Source of the DNA: Bacteroidetes bacterium 46-16
GTDB lineage: Bacteria > Bacteroidota > Bacteroidia > Chitinophagales > Chitinophagaceae
Direction of reading: 5' to 3'
Assembly (NCBI GenBank): GCA_001897835.1
Contig: MKUN01000037.1
Span: 18,091 to 82,090 of the forward strand
Length of the DNA: 64,000 nt
Part shown: one piece after another, positions 8,769-17,406 of the stretch
How positions within the stretch are numbered: position 1 is the stretch's first letter
How the letters are laid out: the number at the start of each line of letters is the position of its first letter
The notes under the pieces: model-generated
The model's input: only the letters and a program-made list of their open reading frames with translations
The model's database searches: none
Told to the model about the DNA's origin: nothing
Program-made: the position numbers and the translations under genes

Positions 8769-9327
8769 CTTTTATATATTCCCTCTTCAGCAGGGAAAAA
8801 CAAAGCGAGTCTTCGATAAGGCCATCTTTGCAATAATGCTCCCGCATTACCCCCTCGAGCGTGAAACCAAACTTATGCATGAGCCGCTGCGAAGCTGGGT
8901 TGTGCAGGCCAACAAAAGCCTCGATACGGTTGAGCCCCATAGGACCAAAACCATGATCAATAAGTGCCGCTATGGCTTCACTCATATAGCCCTTGCCTTT
9001 GTCATCATCGCTGTTCATAGCATAACCTATCTCGGCGCGCTGATGCAGTGCGAACCACATATGAAAACCACAACGGCCAATGAACCTGCCCCGCTGCTTA
9101 TTTACCATTATAAAGTTGGCATAAGATATACGGTAGGTTTCCATACCTGTACGGTATTTCTCCAGGTCGACAGAGAAATCCTCTATACTATCAAGACCTA
9201 AGAAATCTACGATCTCGCCATCACTGCATTCATTGAGCAATACCCGGCTCATGGCAGGGTTTATTTCAATAAGCTCCAGCCGGTCCGTTTCAAGCCGTGC
9301 ATATTCCGTTCCTTTGAAAAATGTCAT
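8761..9327 (-). CDS. GNAT family N-acetyltransferase (RimJ-like)
   Basis: A 188-aa protein with the RimJ/RimL-type GNAT fold: LETDRLELIEI at the start, the acetyl-CoA segment AEIGYAMNSDDDKGKGYMSEA, then NRIEAFVGLHNPASQRLMHKFGF. Members acetylate N-termini of ribosomal proteins or small amines; the target here is not identifiable. The ATG shares one base with the stop of the upstream VOC gene (TAATG), so they are coupled. The stop overlaps the convergent NYN gene by 8 nt. Confidence 0.9.
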   Translation of the reverse strand: MTFFKGTEYARLETDRLELIEINPAMSRVLLNECSDGEIVDFLGLDSIEDFSVDLEKYRTGMETYRISYANFIMVNKQRGRFIGRCGFHMWFALHQRAEIGYAMNSDDDKGKGYMSEAIAALIDHGFGPMGLNRIEAFVGLHNPASQRLMHKFGFTLEGVMREHYCKDGLIEDSLCFSLLKREYIKAI

Positions 9328-10124
9328 TACATACCGATTTTGAATAAAAAGAGGTGTTGTTGCTCCGGCGTTTCGATCATTACGTTCGACGGCCCCCCAC
9401 GCTCAGTATTAGGCATGCCTTCCGCTTTTAGTTTTTCTATTTTCTCTTTCATATCAGCAGCAAAGAAGGTAATAGCAGGATAATCAAAACTACTGGTCTG
9501 GTGCAGGCCTATGATGGCCAGGCCATCTGAAGCTATTGCCCAGGGATAAGGAGCTGAAAATTTGGAAATATAAGTAAAGCCTATCTTCTCCCAAAAATCG
9601 AGAGAGGCGTCGAGATCCGTAACGGTATGGGTAAACTCACCGAAAATTCCACAGGCTTTATTCACGTATTTATCGGGGCTAAAGAGATCGCCCTGGGGCA
9701 TAGTGAGCAATGTATGGCCTGTGGGCTGCACAAAACCATCCACTTTGGTTACGAGGCTTATATTCAAAGCATCGGGCGACTGAAAGAGATAACGCTTGAT
9801 CATATCGCTATCCTTAGGCCTTTGGATAAAGTTTATTCCTTTTGCTTCCAGCTCCGCAACTATTTTATCCATATCCTCAACATAGTAGGTAAGCGCTATG
9901 TATAGCTGCGCATCCTGGCGCAGCATGATAAGCAGGGCCCCGTCGGTTATTTGTATCCATGGGAAAGGCCAATCGGCACGATACAATTCTTTAAAGCCAA
10001 GCTTTTGGTAAAAAGCGAGCGATTGCTCAAGGTCAGGAGCAGTGATGGTAAGCGCAGTAATCTCTCCAAGTAATGGTTTAGGCAAATCAGGCATATCAAC
10101 AGAATTTGCAGCAAATATCTGCAT
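9327..10124 (-). CDS. double VOC-domain (glyoxalase-like) protein
   Basis: Two tandem vicinal-oxygen-chelate modules, residues about 10-125 (ITALTITAPDLEQSLAFYQKLGF) and about 140-260 (GEFTHTVTDLDASLDFWEKIGF), each with the beta-alpha-beta-beta-beta pattern. The metal ligands of true glyoxalases are not obvious, so a catalytic function is uncertain; resistance/sequestering proteins share this fold. Start choice is open: GTG at 10142, ATG at 10124 (used, 265 aa) or ATG at 10094 all keep both domains. It sits just downstream of the barrel gene and is coupled to the acetyltransferase. Confidence 0.85.
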   Translation of the reverse strand: MQIFAANSVDMPDLPKPLLGEITALTITAPDLEQSLAFYQKLGFKELYRADWPFPWIQITDGALLIMLRQDAQLYIALTYYVEDMDKIVAELEAKGINFIQRPKDSDMIKRYLFQSPDALNISLVTKVDGFVQPTGHTLLTMPQGDLFSPDKYVNKACGIFGEFTHTVTDLDASLDFWEKIGFTYISKFSAPYPWAIASDGLAIIGLHQTSSFDYPAITFFAADMKEKIEKLKAEGMPNTERGGPSNVMIETPEQQHLFLFKIGM

Positions 10125-10146
10125 TAATGCCTGAATTACCACAGCA

Positions 10147-12909
10147 TCACTTCATATCGATATGTATAGCGCCCGGCCCTGCATTACCACCTGTTTTGTT
10201 TAGCCTGTATTTGAAGGAGAGCATAAAATACCTGCCTATGATATCAGACCTTTTCTCCTGCAGATAGTTGAGCTGAGCTATACGGGTTAAGCCTGTGTTT
10301 CGATTAAGGATATCGAAAGCATCGAAAGTAAGAACCCCGCGTTTTGCCTTAAGGAAATAGTATGAGGCGGCAGCTTTGAGCAAGGGTATGCTCACCGGCT
10401 TATCAAAACTCCGGGCATCATAGATATCGAGATCGGCGCTGGCCATGAAATACCAATGATCAGTGGGTTTATAGCTCAGCGTTGCCTTACCGCCATAGTT
10501 ATAAAAAGTATTATTGAGCGAACGCTCTATCGAATAGCTGGCATCGGATATATTGAGGAAACCAGTCACTTCGGCATCCCATTTGTCTTTTTTGCGGTTG
10601 TCAATGCCCAGCTCAAAACTATGCGTGAATGTATTGCTGTTGTTATTGATGCCATTCACGGGGTTAATACCCTTATTATACTGCTCATCAAAAGACATGT
10701 TTATATCTATGCCCAACTTCCTGACGGGAGTAGAAAACTCAGCCCTGCCCCTCAGGTCATAATCACCAGGCACATTTACCAGTGTAGCGGACTGCCCGAG
10801 GCCACTATTCACTGTGCGGGCCCAGTTGATCTTATCATGGGTATATTTAAAGGTAAGGTTTGCAAATAAGGAAGTAAACGAGAACTGGTCGAAACGCAGC
10901 CAGTTGACATTGAAGGTATGGCTATATTCCGGCTTAAGCGACCTGTTACCTGTGGTTATGTAAAGCGGATCAACTGTATTGGCAACGGGCAGCATCTGCT
11001 GCACACCCGGGGCATTGACAGCCGATGTATAAGAAAGGCCTATATGCCGGCCCATGCCATATTCCTTCTGCCACAATACGGATGGGAGCAGGTAATAGTA
11101 ATTAGCATTGCGCGATGCAGTACCCGAAAGAGCTGTGGAAAGCGTTGAAAGCTGAAGACCAAGTGCTGCATTGAACTGCACTTTATCATTACTTTTCTTT
11201 ATACCAAGCCCCGGTTTGATCCAGCGGAACGTTCTCCCGTAATCAGGGCTTAATGAGTCTATATTACCCGCCTCGCGCGGCATATATCCCTGGCTACGCA
11301 AGATGTGATCCTCATCATTAGCGGCTTTTATTTCCGGCTCTGTATAATAGCCCCGGCCAAGCCTGCGCACAACAGAGGCACCCAGCGAGTAGGTATATTT
11401 ATCATCATGATCGTCACGGTACTGGTCATCATAAAAGGTATGGCCAATGGTATCGAAGTAGGTAGTAGCATTATTCCACTGGGTATTGGTAAGCCCTTTG
11501 TCAAAGCTGCCATCAGCAAACACCTTGAAAACGGGCCAGTTACCCTGATACTTCTTTAAATAAGACAGGCCTACATTGCCATTGATATCGTTACCCTTAT
11601 CGCGGGCAGTGCTTTGCAGCCTGTTGAGTACAAGGTCGCTTATATAGCTTGCAGAATAAAGATCGCGGTTGGTAGCGGAAGTACTTAAAGCCGCAGTGCC
11701 ATTTAGCAAAAGCTGCTTTGTTGAATCTATTTCGTTGCGCCAGCTGAAGTTGAGCTTATGTCCCCAATTTTCCGAATGCTCATTTGTATTATCATCCTTT
11801 ATGAAGGTGCTGCTACCTGTATAATTCTTTGTATTGGTCTGCTCTTTGAGATCTTTCCCTGCACCATTCCCCATATAACTGATATTGAAAGTATTGTTCT
11901 CACGTGGTTCATAACTATAATTAATGCCACCTGCGCCGGAAGTGACCAGGCCAGTTACCTGCTGCCCGAAGTTCACAGGCATTGAGCCATCGATACGAAG
12001 CGACAAGCTACCATTGCCATTCATCAAACCACGCATACCACCATTGAAGCTGAGATAATCCTCTAAAGTAAAGCCGAACTGGTTGATATTGTTTACCATG
12101 CCCAGTGCCGAGAACTGGGACTTTTTAGCAAAGCGGTATAGCTTGCCGCCAAACTGGTAGTGATCGCCACTACCATAGCCAGCCTGCACATCGCCAAAGT
12201 AGCCGTGCTTTTTATCGTCTTTCAGGGTGAGGTTTATGGTCTTATCCCGCGTACCATCATCTATACCGGTAAATGCAGACTGGTCGGAATGCCTGTCGAA
12301 GACCTGGACTTTATTAATGGCATCGGCAGGCAGGTTCTTTGTAGCCACCTTAGGGTCGTTACTAAAAAAATCCTTGCCATCCACGGTTACCCGCTGCACG
12401 TCCTTACCCTGGGCTTTTATATTACCCGCCTTATCCACCTGTACACCCGGCAGTTTCCTGAGCAGGTCTTCCACATTGGCATCAGGTTTTACTTTATAGG
12501 CTGCAGCATTATATTCCAGCGTATCACCCTTTAACATCAATGGTATTTTCTCTGCATTCACTTCTACCTCATGCAAGTTGACTGGAGTTTCTTTCAATAC
12601 GATTACGCCAATGTTATTGCCTTTGAGCATGGGCATGGACAAAGACTGGTAATAGGTGCTAAAACCCAGCATGGCTACCTGCAACAGGTATTCACCGTTT
12701 GTAATACCTTTTACGTGGAATAAGCCCTGCTCATTGGTAATACCAAAGAATGCCAGTGTAGAATCGGCCGGGTTGAGCAGGGACACAGTAGTATATGCCA
12801 ATGGTACTGCTTTCTCATCCACAATATTTCCCTCCAGGTCATATTGCTGGGCAAGTGCATTTGCATGGCAACAAAAAAATAGCGAAAATAAAAGGACCCA
12901 TGTACGCAT
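10147..12909 (-). CDS. outer-membrane beta-barrel protein, CarboxypepD_reg-like plus OMP_b-brl_3 family (TonB-dependent receptor-like)
   Basis: A 920-aa protein with a signal peptide (1-20). A carboxypeptidase-regulatory-like domain (about 22-110, DLEGNIVDEKAVPLAYTTV) is followed by a plug-like region with VEDLLRKLPGVQVDKAGNI, GKDFFSNDP and GIDDGTRDKTINL, then a long barrel with many alternating aromatic strands. The C-terminus ends in a predicted strand (YFMLSFKYRLN) and a short tail. This is the outer membrane beta-barrel family related to SusC/TonB receptors; no SusD partner is nearby. It starts 6 nt after the GLPGLI gene, the usual neighbour, so the two are one operon divergent from the kinase/regulator pair. 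Confidence 0.9.
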   Translation of the reverse strand: MRTWVLLFSLFFCCHANALAQQYDLEGNIVDEKAVPLAYTTVSLLNPADSTLAFFGITNEQGLFHVKGITNGEYLLQVAMLGFSTYYQSLSMPMLKGNNIGVIVLKETPVNLHEVEVNAEKIPLMLKGDTLEYNAAAYKVKPDANVEDLLRKLPGVQVDKAGNIKAQGKDVQRVTVDGKDFFSNDPKVATKNLPADAINKVQVFDRHSDQSAFTGIDDGTRDKTINLTLKDDKKHGYFGDVQAGYGSGDHYQFGGKLYRFAKKSQFSALGMVNNINQFGFTLEDYLSFNGGMRGLMNGNGSLSLRIDGSMPVNFGQQVTGLVTSGAGGINYSYEPRENNTFNISYMGNGAGKDLKEQTNTKNYTGSSTFIKDDNTNEHSENWGHKLNFSWRNEIDSTKQLLLNGTAALSTSATNRDLYSASYISDLVLNRLQSTARDKGNDINGNVGLSYLKKYQGNWPVFKVFADGSFDKGLTNTQWNNATTYFDTIGHTFYDDQYRDDHDDKYTYSLGASVVRRLGRGYYTEPEIKAANDEDHILRSQGYMPREAGNIDSLSPDYGRTFRWIKPGLGIKKSNDKVQFNAALGLQLSTLSTALSGTASRNANYYYLLPSVLWQKEYGMGRHIGLSYTSAVNAPGVQQMLPVANTVDPLYITTGNRSLKPEYSHTFNVNWLRFDQFSFTSLFANLTFKYTHDKINWARTVNSGLGQSATLVNVPGDYDLRGRAEFSTPVRKLGIDINMSFDEQYNKGINPVNGINNNSNTFTHSFELGIDNRKKDKWDAEVTGFLNISDASYSIERSLNNTFYNYGGKATLSYKPTDHWYFMASADLDIYDARSFDKPVSIPLLKAAASYYFLKAKRGVLTFDAFDILNRNTGLTRIAQLNYLQEKRSDIIGRYFMLSFKYRLNKTGGNAGPGAIHIDMK

Positions 12910-12915
12910 AGCTGC

Positions 12916-13695
12916 TTACCTCCCTAATTTTATGATCACACTATTGCTGCCTCCATTCTCCTTCATCATTTCCTTCTGCTTTTCCTCAACTATTTTTTCG
13001 TACTCATCGCGGGTTACTTTCTTACCCCCCTTTGGCTTTACGATCAGCTTATTGTTGTCCGTACCAAACACCACATCATCCGCTATTATTTCCAACTGGC
13101 TATTTTGTTTTGCTTCCAGTATCATACCGGGCAACCCTCTAAAGCCCTGGGGACCTATTGATACGGGTATTGCTGCTGTGAACCATGCCGTGAGTGTATC
13201 TTTACCTTTCATTAACACGGCTTCCTGGCAAGGGTAACCAAGTATGGTTTTCTGGTTGCCCGTCATCTTCCATTTAGGTTGGTCAATATCCGATGTAATA
13301 AGGAATTTCCTGCCCATAAAATCGCGCTGCTCTATACGGTGGGCATCTTTCAGCGATGTGTATACGATATCTTCCGGCACAGCAACTTTGAAGACCATCC
13401 TCATATTACCGTCATTTTGTTCAATATCATGATTTTCCACCGCGCTCTTCTTATCATTAGTATACAGAGCAGCATCGGCATTATAGTACAGCACCCTTTT
13501 TGTATGCTGCTCTTTGGGCATCATATTCCTTATTTGTTCTGCATCGACGTTGCCATTGGCTTGTACATCAACATCACCACTAAGGTCTATATTCATTTTC
13601 ATGGTTTCGGTGTAGGTGATCGTACCTGCCATATTCTGGGCATGGAGTACCTGCAAGAGGCTTAGGCAACAAAAAGTAAGAAGCGCTTTTTTCAT
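12916..13695 (-). CDS. GLPGLI family protein
   Basis: A 259-aa exported protein (signal peptide 1-19) with the family signature as GPQGFRGLPGMILEA (about 177-191), preceded by a conserved beta-rich region including GYPCQEAVL. GLPGLI proteins are Bacteroidota-specific, of unknown biochemical role, and commonly sit next to outer-membrane barrel/TonB-type receptors, as here. The tail is charged (VTRDEYEKIVEEKQKEMMKE). It is the first gene of the two-gene operon and is transcribed divergently from the histidine kinase. Confidence 0.92.
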   Translation of the reverse strand: MKKALLTFCCLSLLQVLHAQNMAGTITYTETMKMNIDLSGDVDVQANGNVDAEQIRNMMPKEQHTKRVLYYNADAALYTNDKKSAVENHDIEQNDGNMRMVFKVAVPEDIVYTSLKDAHRIEQRDFMGRKFLITSDIDQPKWKMTGNQKTILGYPCQEAVLMKGKDTLTAWFTAAIPVSIGPQGFRGLPGMILEAKQNSQLEIIADDVVFGTDNNKLIVKPKGGKKVTRDEYEKIVEEKQKEMMKENGGSNSVIIKLGR

Positions 13696-13740
13696 TTTAT
13701 TTGTTTTGACCCGAAATTAATTACACCGCTCATGCAAGCC

Positions 13741-13790
13741 GGTTAATGCTAAGGGAATTAAGGTTAATTAAGGTTAATGAATGGTAACGA
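13741..13790. promoter_or_regulatory. 10-bp-phased direct repeats, candidate response-regulator binding array
   Basis: Five consecutive 10-bp blocks: GGTTAATGCT, AAGGGAATTA, AGGTTAATTA, AGGTTAATGA and ATGGTAACGA. Three of them share GGTTAAT. Spacing of one helical turn is typical of OmpR-family operators. They lie between the divergent GLPGLI and histidine kinase genes. The function is inferred. Confidence 0.4.
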
Positions 13791-13831
13791 ACCGTTGCTA
13801 AATCGTAATTTGGCAAACGGATACACGGACT

Positions 13832-15304
13832 TTGGAACAAGGAAAAAAACTAAAAAGAGTAAAGTATATGATGCTGTTCAGCGAACTGTTGCTGCTGGCA
13901 TTCATGTGCTATTGGGTTTATAACCAATACAAGAATGCACGCAGCGATTTCCAGCAAGCCCTTGCTGTAGAATTTGATGAATCGCAAAGGCAAATATCCG
14001 ACTCCTTACTGATGGGGCATTTCAAAGAGCATGCGCTCCCGGCTGCAAAAATAAGTACCGTAAATACAAATGACAGTAGCGGTCACCTGCCCCAAAATAC
14101 CGGGATAAAGATCGCGTTCGGACCAAAGGGTAACACCGTCAATTATTATAAAATAGAAGGTACAGTCCACGATGATACAAAAAAGATATCGCAGGAGCTG
14201 GAACATGACAGTACCCGAAGTGCCTTTATCAGTCAAGACCTGCCCGGCAATGACGTACAGGTGGTCAATATCATATACCGGAACCTAAAGTTCTTTGCCG
14301 ACTCGAATAGTGCCGCCCTGTTCCGTAATGATACCAGCCTGTTCAACAAAGAATTCAGCCGGAAAATGAAGGATAAAGGTTGGGGCATCCATATTAAATG
14401 GACAGAAGACAGTGCATTCCGTAAGGACAATAAAAGGTTCTATATTAAAAGCGATTATTTTACCAATAGTTATGGTGTTGAAGTGAGCCATTTCTCCTGG
14501 TACCTGCTCAAAAAAGTATCGCCCCAAATATTGTTTACGCTGGCTCTTCTGATCATTACCGGACTTGCCTTCCGCTTTGCCTACAAAAGCCTGAAAGAAC
14601 AAATAATGCTGGGCACGCTTAAGAACGATTTCATCAGCAACATGTCGCATGAGCTAAAAACGCCTGTATCCACAATAAAAGTAGCCCTTGAAGCACTGGA
14701 AACTTACAATGTGATCGCGGACCGGGAGAAAGCAAAGGATTATCTTGAAATGGCCAACCTGGAAATGAAACGACTGGACCTCCTGATCAACCAGGCGCTC
14801 AACAGCAGCCTGCTGGAAGACGGGAAGATCGCTTTTCATAAGAACAAGGAAGACCTGGAAGCGGTGACCTCAGAGGTACTGGACATTTTGCGGGTACGGT
14901 TCAACCAACAGCAGGCAATTATCAGCTTCGAACATACGGGGAGTAATTTCGATGCAAATGTGGATAAACTGCATATACAAGGGGTATTGATCAACATACT
15001 GGATAACTGCCTTAAATATGCAGGTGCAGCACCCTCAATAACTGTAAGCATTACAGAACTGGAAAATGAACTACAGATTGCTGTTGCCGACAATGGCCCC
15101 GGTATACCAAAAGAATATATTGATAAGATATTTGAGAAATTCTTCCGTGTTCCTACAGGTGACGAACATAATATCAAAGGCTACGGGCTGGGGCTGAGCT
15201 ATGCTGCGCAGGTAATGCAACAACATGGCGGCAGTATTAAAGTTGCCAACCTTGCTACGGGGGGCAGTATTTTTACGCTTTCATTTCCAAAGTACATGAC
15301 ATGA
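13832..15304 (+). CDS. sensor histidine kinase
   Basis: A 490-aa membrane kinase: transmembrane segment 1 (about 14-31), a 200-residue periplasmic sensor domain with no recognised fold, transmembrane segment 2 (about 231-250), then HisKA with NMSHELKTP (His273). The HATPase domain has DNCLKYAG, VADNGPGIP and GYGLGLSYA. It phosphorylates itself and then the regulator encoded directly downstream (4-nt overlap). The start is TTG at 13832, chosen because it supplies the basic KKLKRVK ahead of the first membrane segment; ATG at 13868 is an alternative. It is divergent from GLPGLI and the barrel. Confidence 0.93.
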   Translation: MEQGKKLKRVKYMMLFSELLLLAFMCYWVYNQYKNARSDFQQALAVEFDESQRQISDSLLMGHFKEHALPAAKISTVNTNDSSGHLPQNTGIKIAFGPKGNTVNYYKIEGTVHDDTKKISQELEHDSTRSAFISQDLPGNDVQVVNIIYRNLKFFADSNSAALFRNDTSLFNKEFSRKMKDKGWGIHIKWTEDSAFRKDNKRFYIKSDYFTNSYGVEVSHFSWYLLKKVSPQILFTLALLIITGLAFRFAYKSLKEQIMLGTLKNDFISNMSHELKTPVSTIKVALEALETYNVIADREKAKDYLEMANLEMKRLDLLINQALNSSLLEDGKIAFHKNKEDLEAVTSEVLDILRVRFNQQQAIISFEHTGSNFDANVDKLHIQGVLINILDNCLKYAGAAPSITVSITELENELQIAVADNGPGIPKEYIDKIFEKFFRVPTGDEHNIKGYGLGLSYAAQVMQQHGGSIKVANLATGGSIFTLSFPKYMT

Positions 15305-15999
15305 AAAAGAAAGTGCTGTACATAGAAGATGAGCAGTTCCTGGCACGCATTGTCAAGGAGACCCTTGAGCTGAAAGGTTACGAGGTGCTGCATAAAAAGG
15401 ACGGGGGCCGGTTAATAGATCTATTACAATCATTTTCGCCGGATATATGCGTGCTGGATGTGATGCTGCCTAATATTGACGGATATACGCTGGGCAGCAC
15501 GATACGTAATATATACCCACAGTTGCCTGTCATTTTCCTGACGGCAAAGACACAGACCAGCGATATCCTTAAAGGCTTTTCGTCAGGAGGAACGGATTAT
15601 CTAAAAAAGCCTTTCAGTATGGAAGAACTTATGGTGCGTATCGAAAACCAGCTAAAACTGGCTGCGCCAAAGGAAGACGCAAGTATCGAAACGCAGGAAG
15701 AGGTAGCATTAGGTAAATACCTATTCAGCCCCGGAAGGTATGAGTTGCAGATCAAGGGGACTATTATCAAGTTATCAAGCAGGGAATCAGAGATACTAAG
15801 CATATTGTGCAAGCACGCCAATAAAACTACCGACAGAAAAAAACTGCTGTATGCCGTATGGGGCGACGATTCATTCTTCAACTCCCGGAACCTCGATGTC
15901 TACATCAGGAAACTACGCGATTACTTATCGCAGGATGATGGCATTACGATCATAACCCTAAAAGGGAAAGGATATCATTTTACGGTACCCGGTATTTGA
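15301..15999 (+). CDS. OmpR-family response regulator
   Basis: A 232-aa two-domain regulator. The receiver domain (1-118) has acidic residues Glu9-Asp10, phosphoacceptor Asp53 in VLDVMLP and a late Lys in YLKKPFS. A winged-helix DNA-binding domain (about 130-230) has SRESEILSILCKHANK, RKKLLYAVWGDDSFFNSRNLDVYIRKLR split by a turn, and GKGYHF. Its start overlaps the kinase stop (ATGA), a tight two-component operon. It probably autoregulates and controls the divergent GLPGLI/barrel operon (inferred from the phased repeats). Confidence 0.95.
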   Translation: MKKKVLYIEDEQFLARIVKETLELKGYEVLHKKDGGRLIDLLQSFSPDICVLDVMLPNIDGYTLGSTIRNIYPQLPVIFLTAKTQTSDILKGFSSGGTDYLKKPFSMEELMVRIENQLKLAAPKEDASIETQEEVALGKYLFSPGRYELQIKGTIIKLSSRESEILSILCKHANKTTDRKKLLYAVWGDDSFFNSRNLDVYIRKLRDYLSQDDGITIITLKGKGYHFTVPGI

Positions 16000-16001
16000 A
16001 T

Positions 16002-17075
16002 TTATTGCAGGAACATTATTGGCAGTGCCATGCGCTGTTCTCTTCCTTGCAGTATGCGGGCGTAATAAAGCCCTCCATTGCCAAGCTCGTTCCTGGTGAT
16101 CTCTGCACGACCTTTAAAATCCCTTTGCATGACCACCTGGCCCAGGGCATTATATATGAGCAGGCTATACGACTTAACATCGGCCGAGGAGAAGATCATT
16201 CTGTCGCGGGCAGGATTAGGATATATCTCAAAGTTATTATCAACCGTGCTGATGACGTTTGCGGCAAGTGGGATATTTAGTTTTTCATTCGCTGCATTTA
16301 AAACAGAATCACCGTGGTGATCGGCAGTGTAAGATGAGACAAATGCGACCAGCGATACCTTATTTTCATTGTAATTTTCGGGCAATGTATAATGGAAGAC
16401 ATGTGCAAAATTCTGGCTACTCAGTGCTGTTGCTGGTACTACGCCAGCAAGACCCCAGGCATAGGGTAAGAGCGCTCGGACCACGTGCCGGTGCACATAA
16501 CCCGGAATAGGGTCGCCAAGGCCATAGAAAGGGCTACCGATCACCTGGTTGAATATATTTTCCTGGTCGTAGCCGGGGCCGGAGTGTGCAACAGAATCTT
16601 CTACAATATACAAGCTGATACGATAATCACCGCTATCCAGGTCGGACAGGATGTTAACGTTCATAGTTGCCGTAATGTCCCTTGTCGCATTATCCCATGT
16701 ACTGCTTAGGGTTACATCCAGTTTTGGGGGTGCAGTAAGCCTTTGCAGGATATTGTTATTCCATTGGGTAAGGTAAATGGCTGTGCCACCTGCATGGTAT
16801 ATCCTGTCGATCGCCGCCAGGGGTGCCCCTAAAGCATAGGCCTGGCCAATGGTATCAATAGTAGGGAAAAACATGGAATCCGGGATACCATAGGTGTGCA
16901 GGCTAACCGTAATAAGATCAGGGTAAAGTGTAGCCATTGAGTCAACAAAATAGGAGCCTAAGGGGCAGTTGGCACAAAAAGCACCTGTAAAATCTTCCAG
17001 CAACACTTTTCTCTGCCCATACGAATGACCGATGAAGGTGGCTGCCAAAAACAGGAAAAGTATATATCTCTTCAT
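16002..17075 (-). CDS. secreted Omp28-like thioredoxin-fold protein with type A T9SS sorting domain (second copy)
   Basis: A 357-aa exported protein: signal peptide (1-20), then VLLEDFTGAFCANCPLG with a CxxC (Cys34, Cys37) in a thioredoxin-like context, and a beta-rich middle. The type A sorting tail (about 285-357) contains YPNPARD, LLIYNALGQVVM and LGNGGLYYARI. It is similar in plan to 5338-6315 but clearly diverged. A redox role is possible; family members are mostly uncharacterised surface proteins. Its stop lies 2 nt from the convergent response regulator, with no terminator between them. Confidence 0.85.
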   Translation of the reverse strand: MKRYILFLFLAATFIGHSYGQRKVLLEDFTGAFCANCPLGSYFVDSMATLYPDLITVSLHTYGIPDSMFFPTIDTIGQAYALGAPLAAIDRIYHAGGTAIYLTQWNNNILQRLTAPPKLDVTLSSTWDNATRDITATMNVNILSDLDSGDYRISLYIVEDSVAHSGPGYDQENIFNQVIGSPFYGLGDPIPGYVHRHVVRALLPYAWGLAGVVPATALSSQNFAHVFHYTLPENYNENKVSLVAFVSSYTADHHGDSVLNAANEKLNIPLAANVISTVDNNFEIYPNPARDRMIFSSADVKSYSLLIYNALGQVVMQRDFKGRAEITRNELGNGGLYYARILQGREQRMALPIMFLQ

Positions 17076-17165
17076 ACGTTTTTCATAAACAGGTTAACAC
17101 TATCAATAGACGATGGTGAACAGGCAGATGTTAGAACAAAATACAAGCGATCAAATCTTTATTGC

Positions 17166-17312
17166 TCACTTACCTCTAATGATACCTAACAGCAATGAAA
17201 TAACTGCGAGTATAAGCAGCACGTATATCAAGTGTCCTGCGTTCCACCAAAGGAGACCCAAAAGCCATCCTATGACCAATAATACTGCAATTATATAAAG
17301 GCATCCCCTCAT
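17166..17312 (-). CDS. small DUF5670/Lmo0937-like membrane protein
   Basis: A 48-aa open reading frame, MRGCLYIIAVLLVIGWLLG at the start and LGIIRGK at the end. Two hydrophobic helices (about 3-21 and 26-44) are separated by LWWNAGHL. The pattern matches the small two-helix Lmo0937/DUF5670 membrane proteins common in Bacteroidota, whose role is unknown. It lies alone between the Omp28-like gene and the terminator of the giant gene. Confidence 0.65.
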   Translation of the reverse strand: MRGCLYIIAVLLVIGWLLGLLWWNAGHLIYVLLILAVISLLLGIIRGK

Positions 17313-17349
17313 AAAATAATACCCTAAGTTACGATTTTAACGTTTGATG

Positions 17350-17385
17350 CCCAAAACAAAAGCGTCCCGAAGAACGGGACGCTTT
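17350..17385 (-). terminator. intrinsic terminator of the giant repeat gene
   Basis: An 11-bp stem (17375-17385 with 17359-17369; core GCGTCCCG/CGGGACGC) with a 5-nt loop, followed on the minus strand by a T-rich tract. It lies 22 nt past the stop codon. Confidence 0.85.
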
Positions 17386-17406
17386 CTATATTAACCCTTA
17401 AAGAGC

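Noticed and set aside
10147..12909. Barrel gene as a SusC-type glycan importer
   Set aside because: No SusD gene or glycan enzymes nearby, and the barrel type and GLPGLI neighbour fit the OMP_b-brl_3 family instead.
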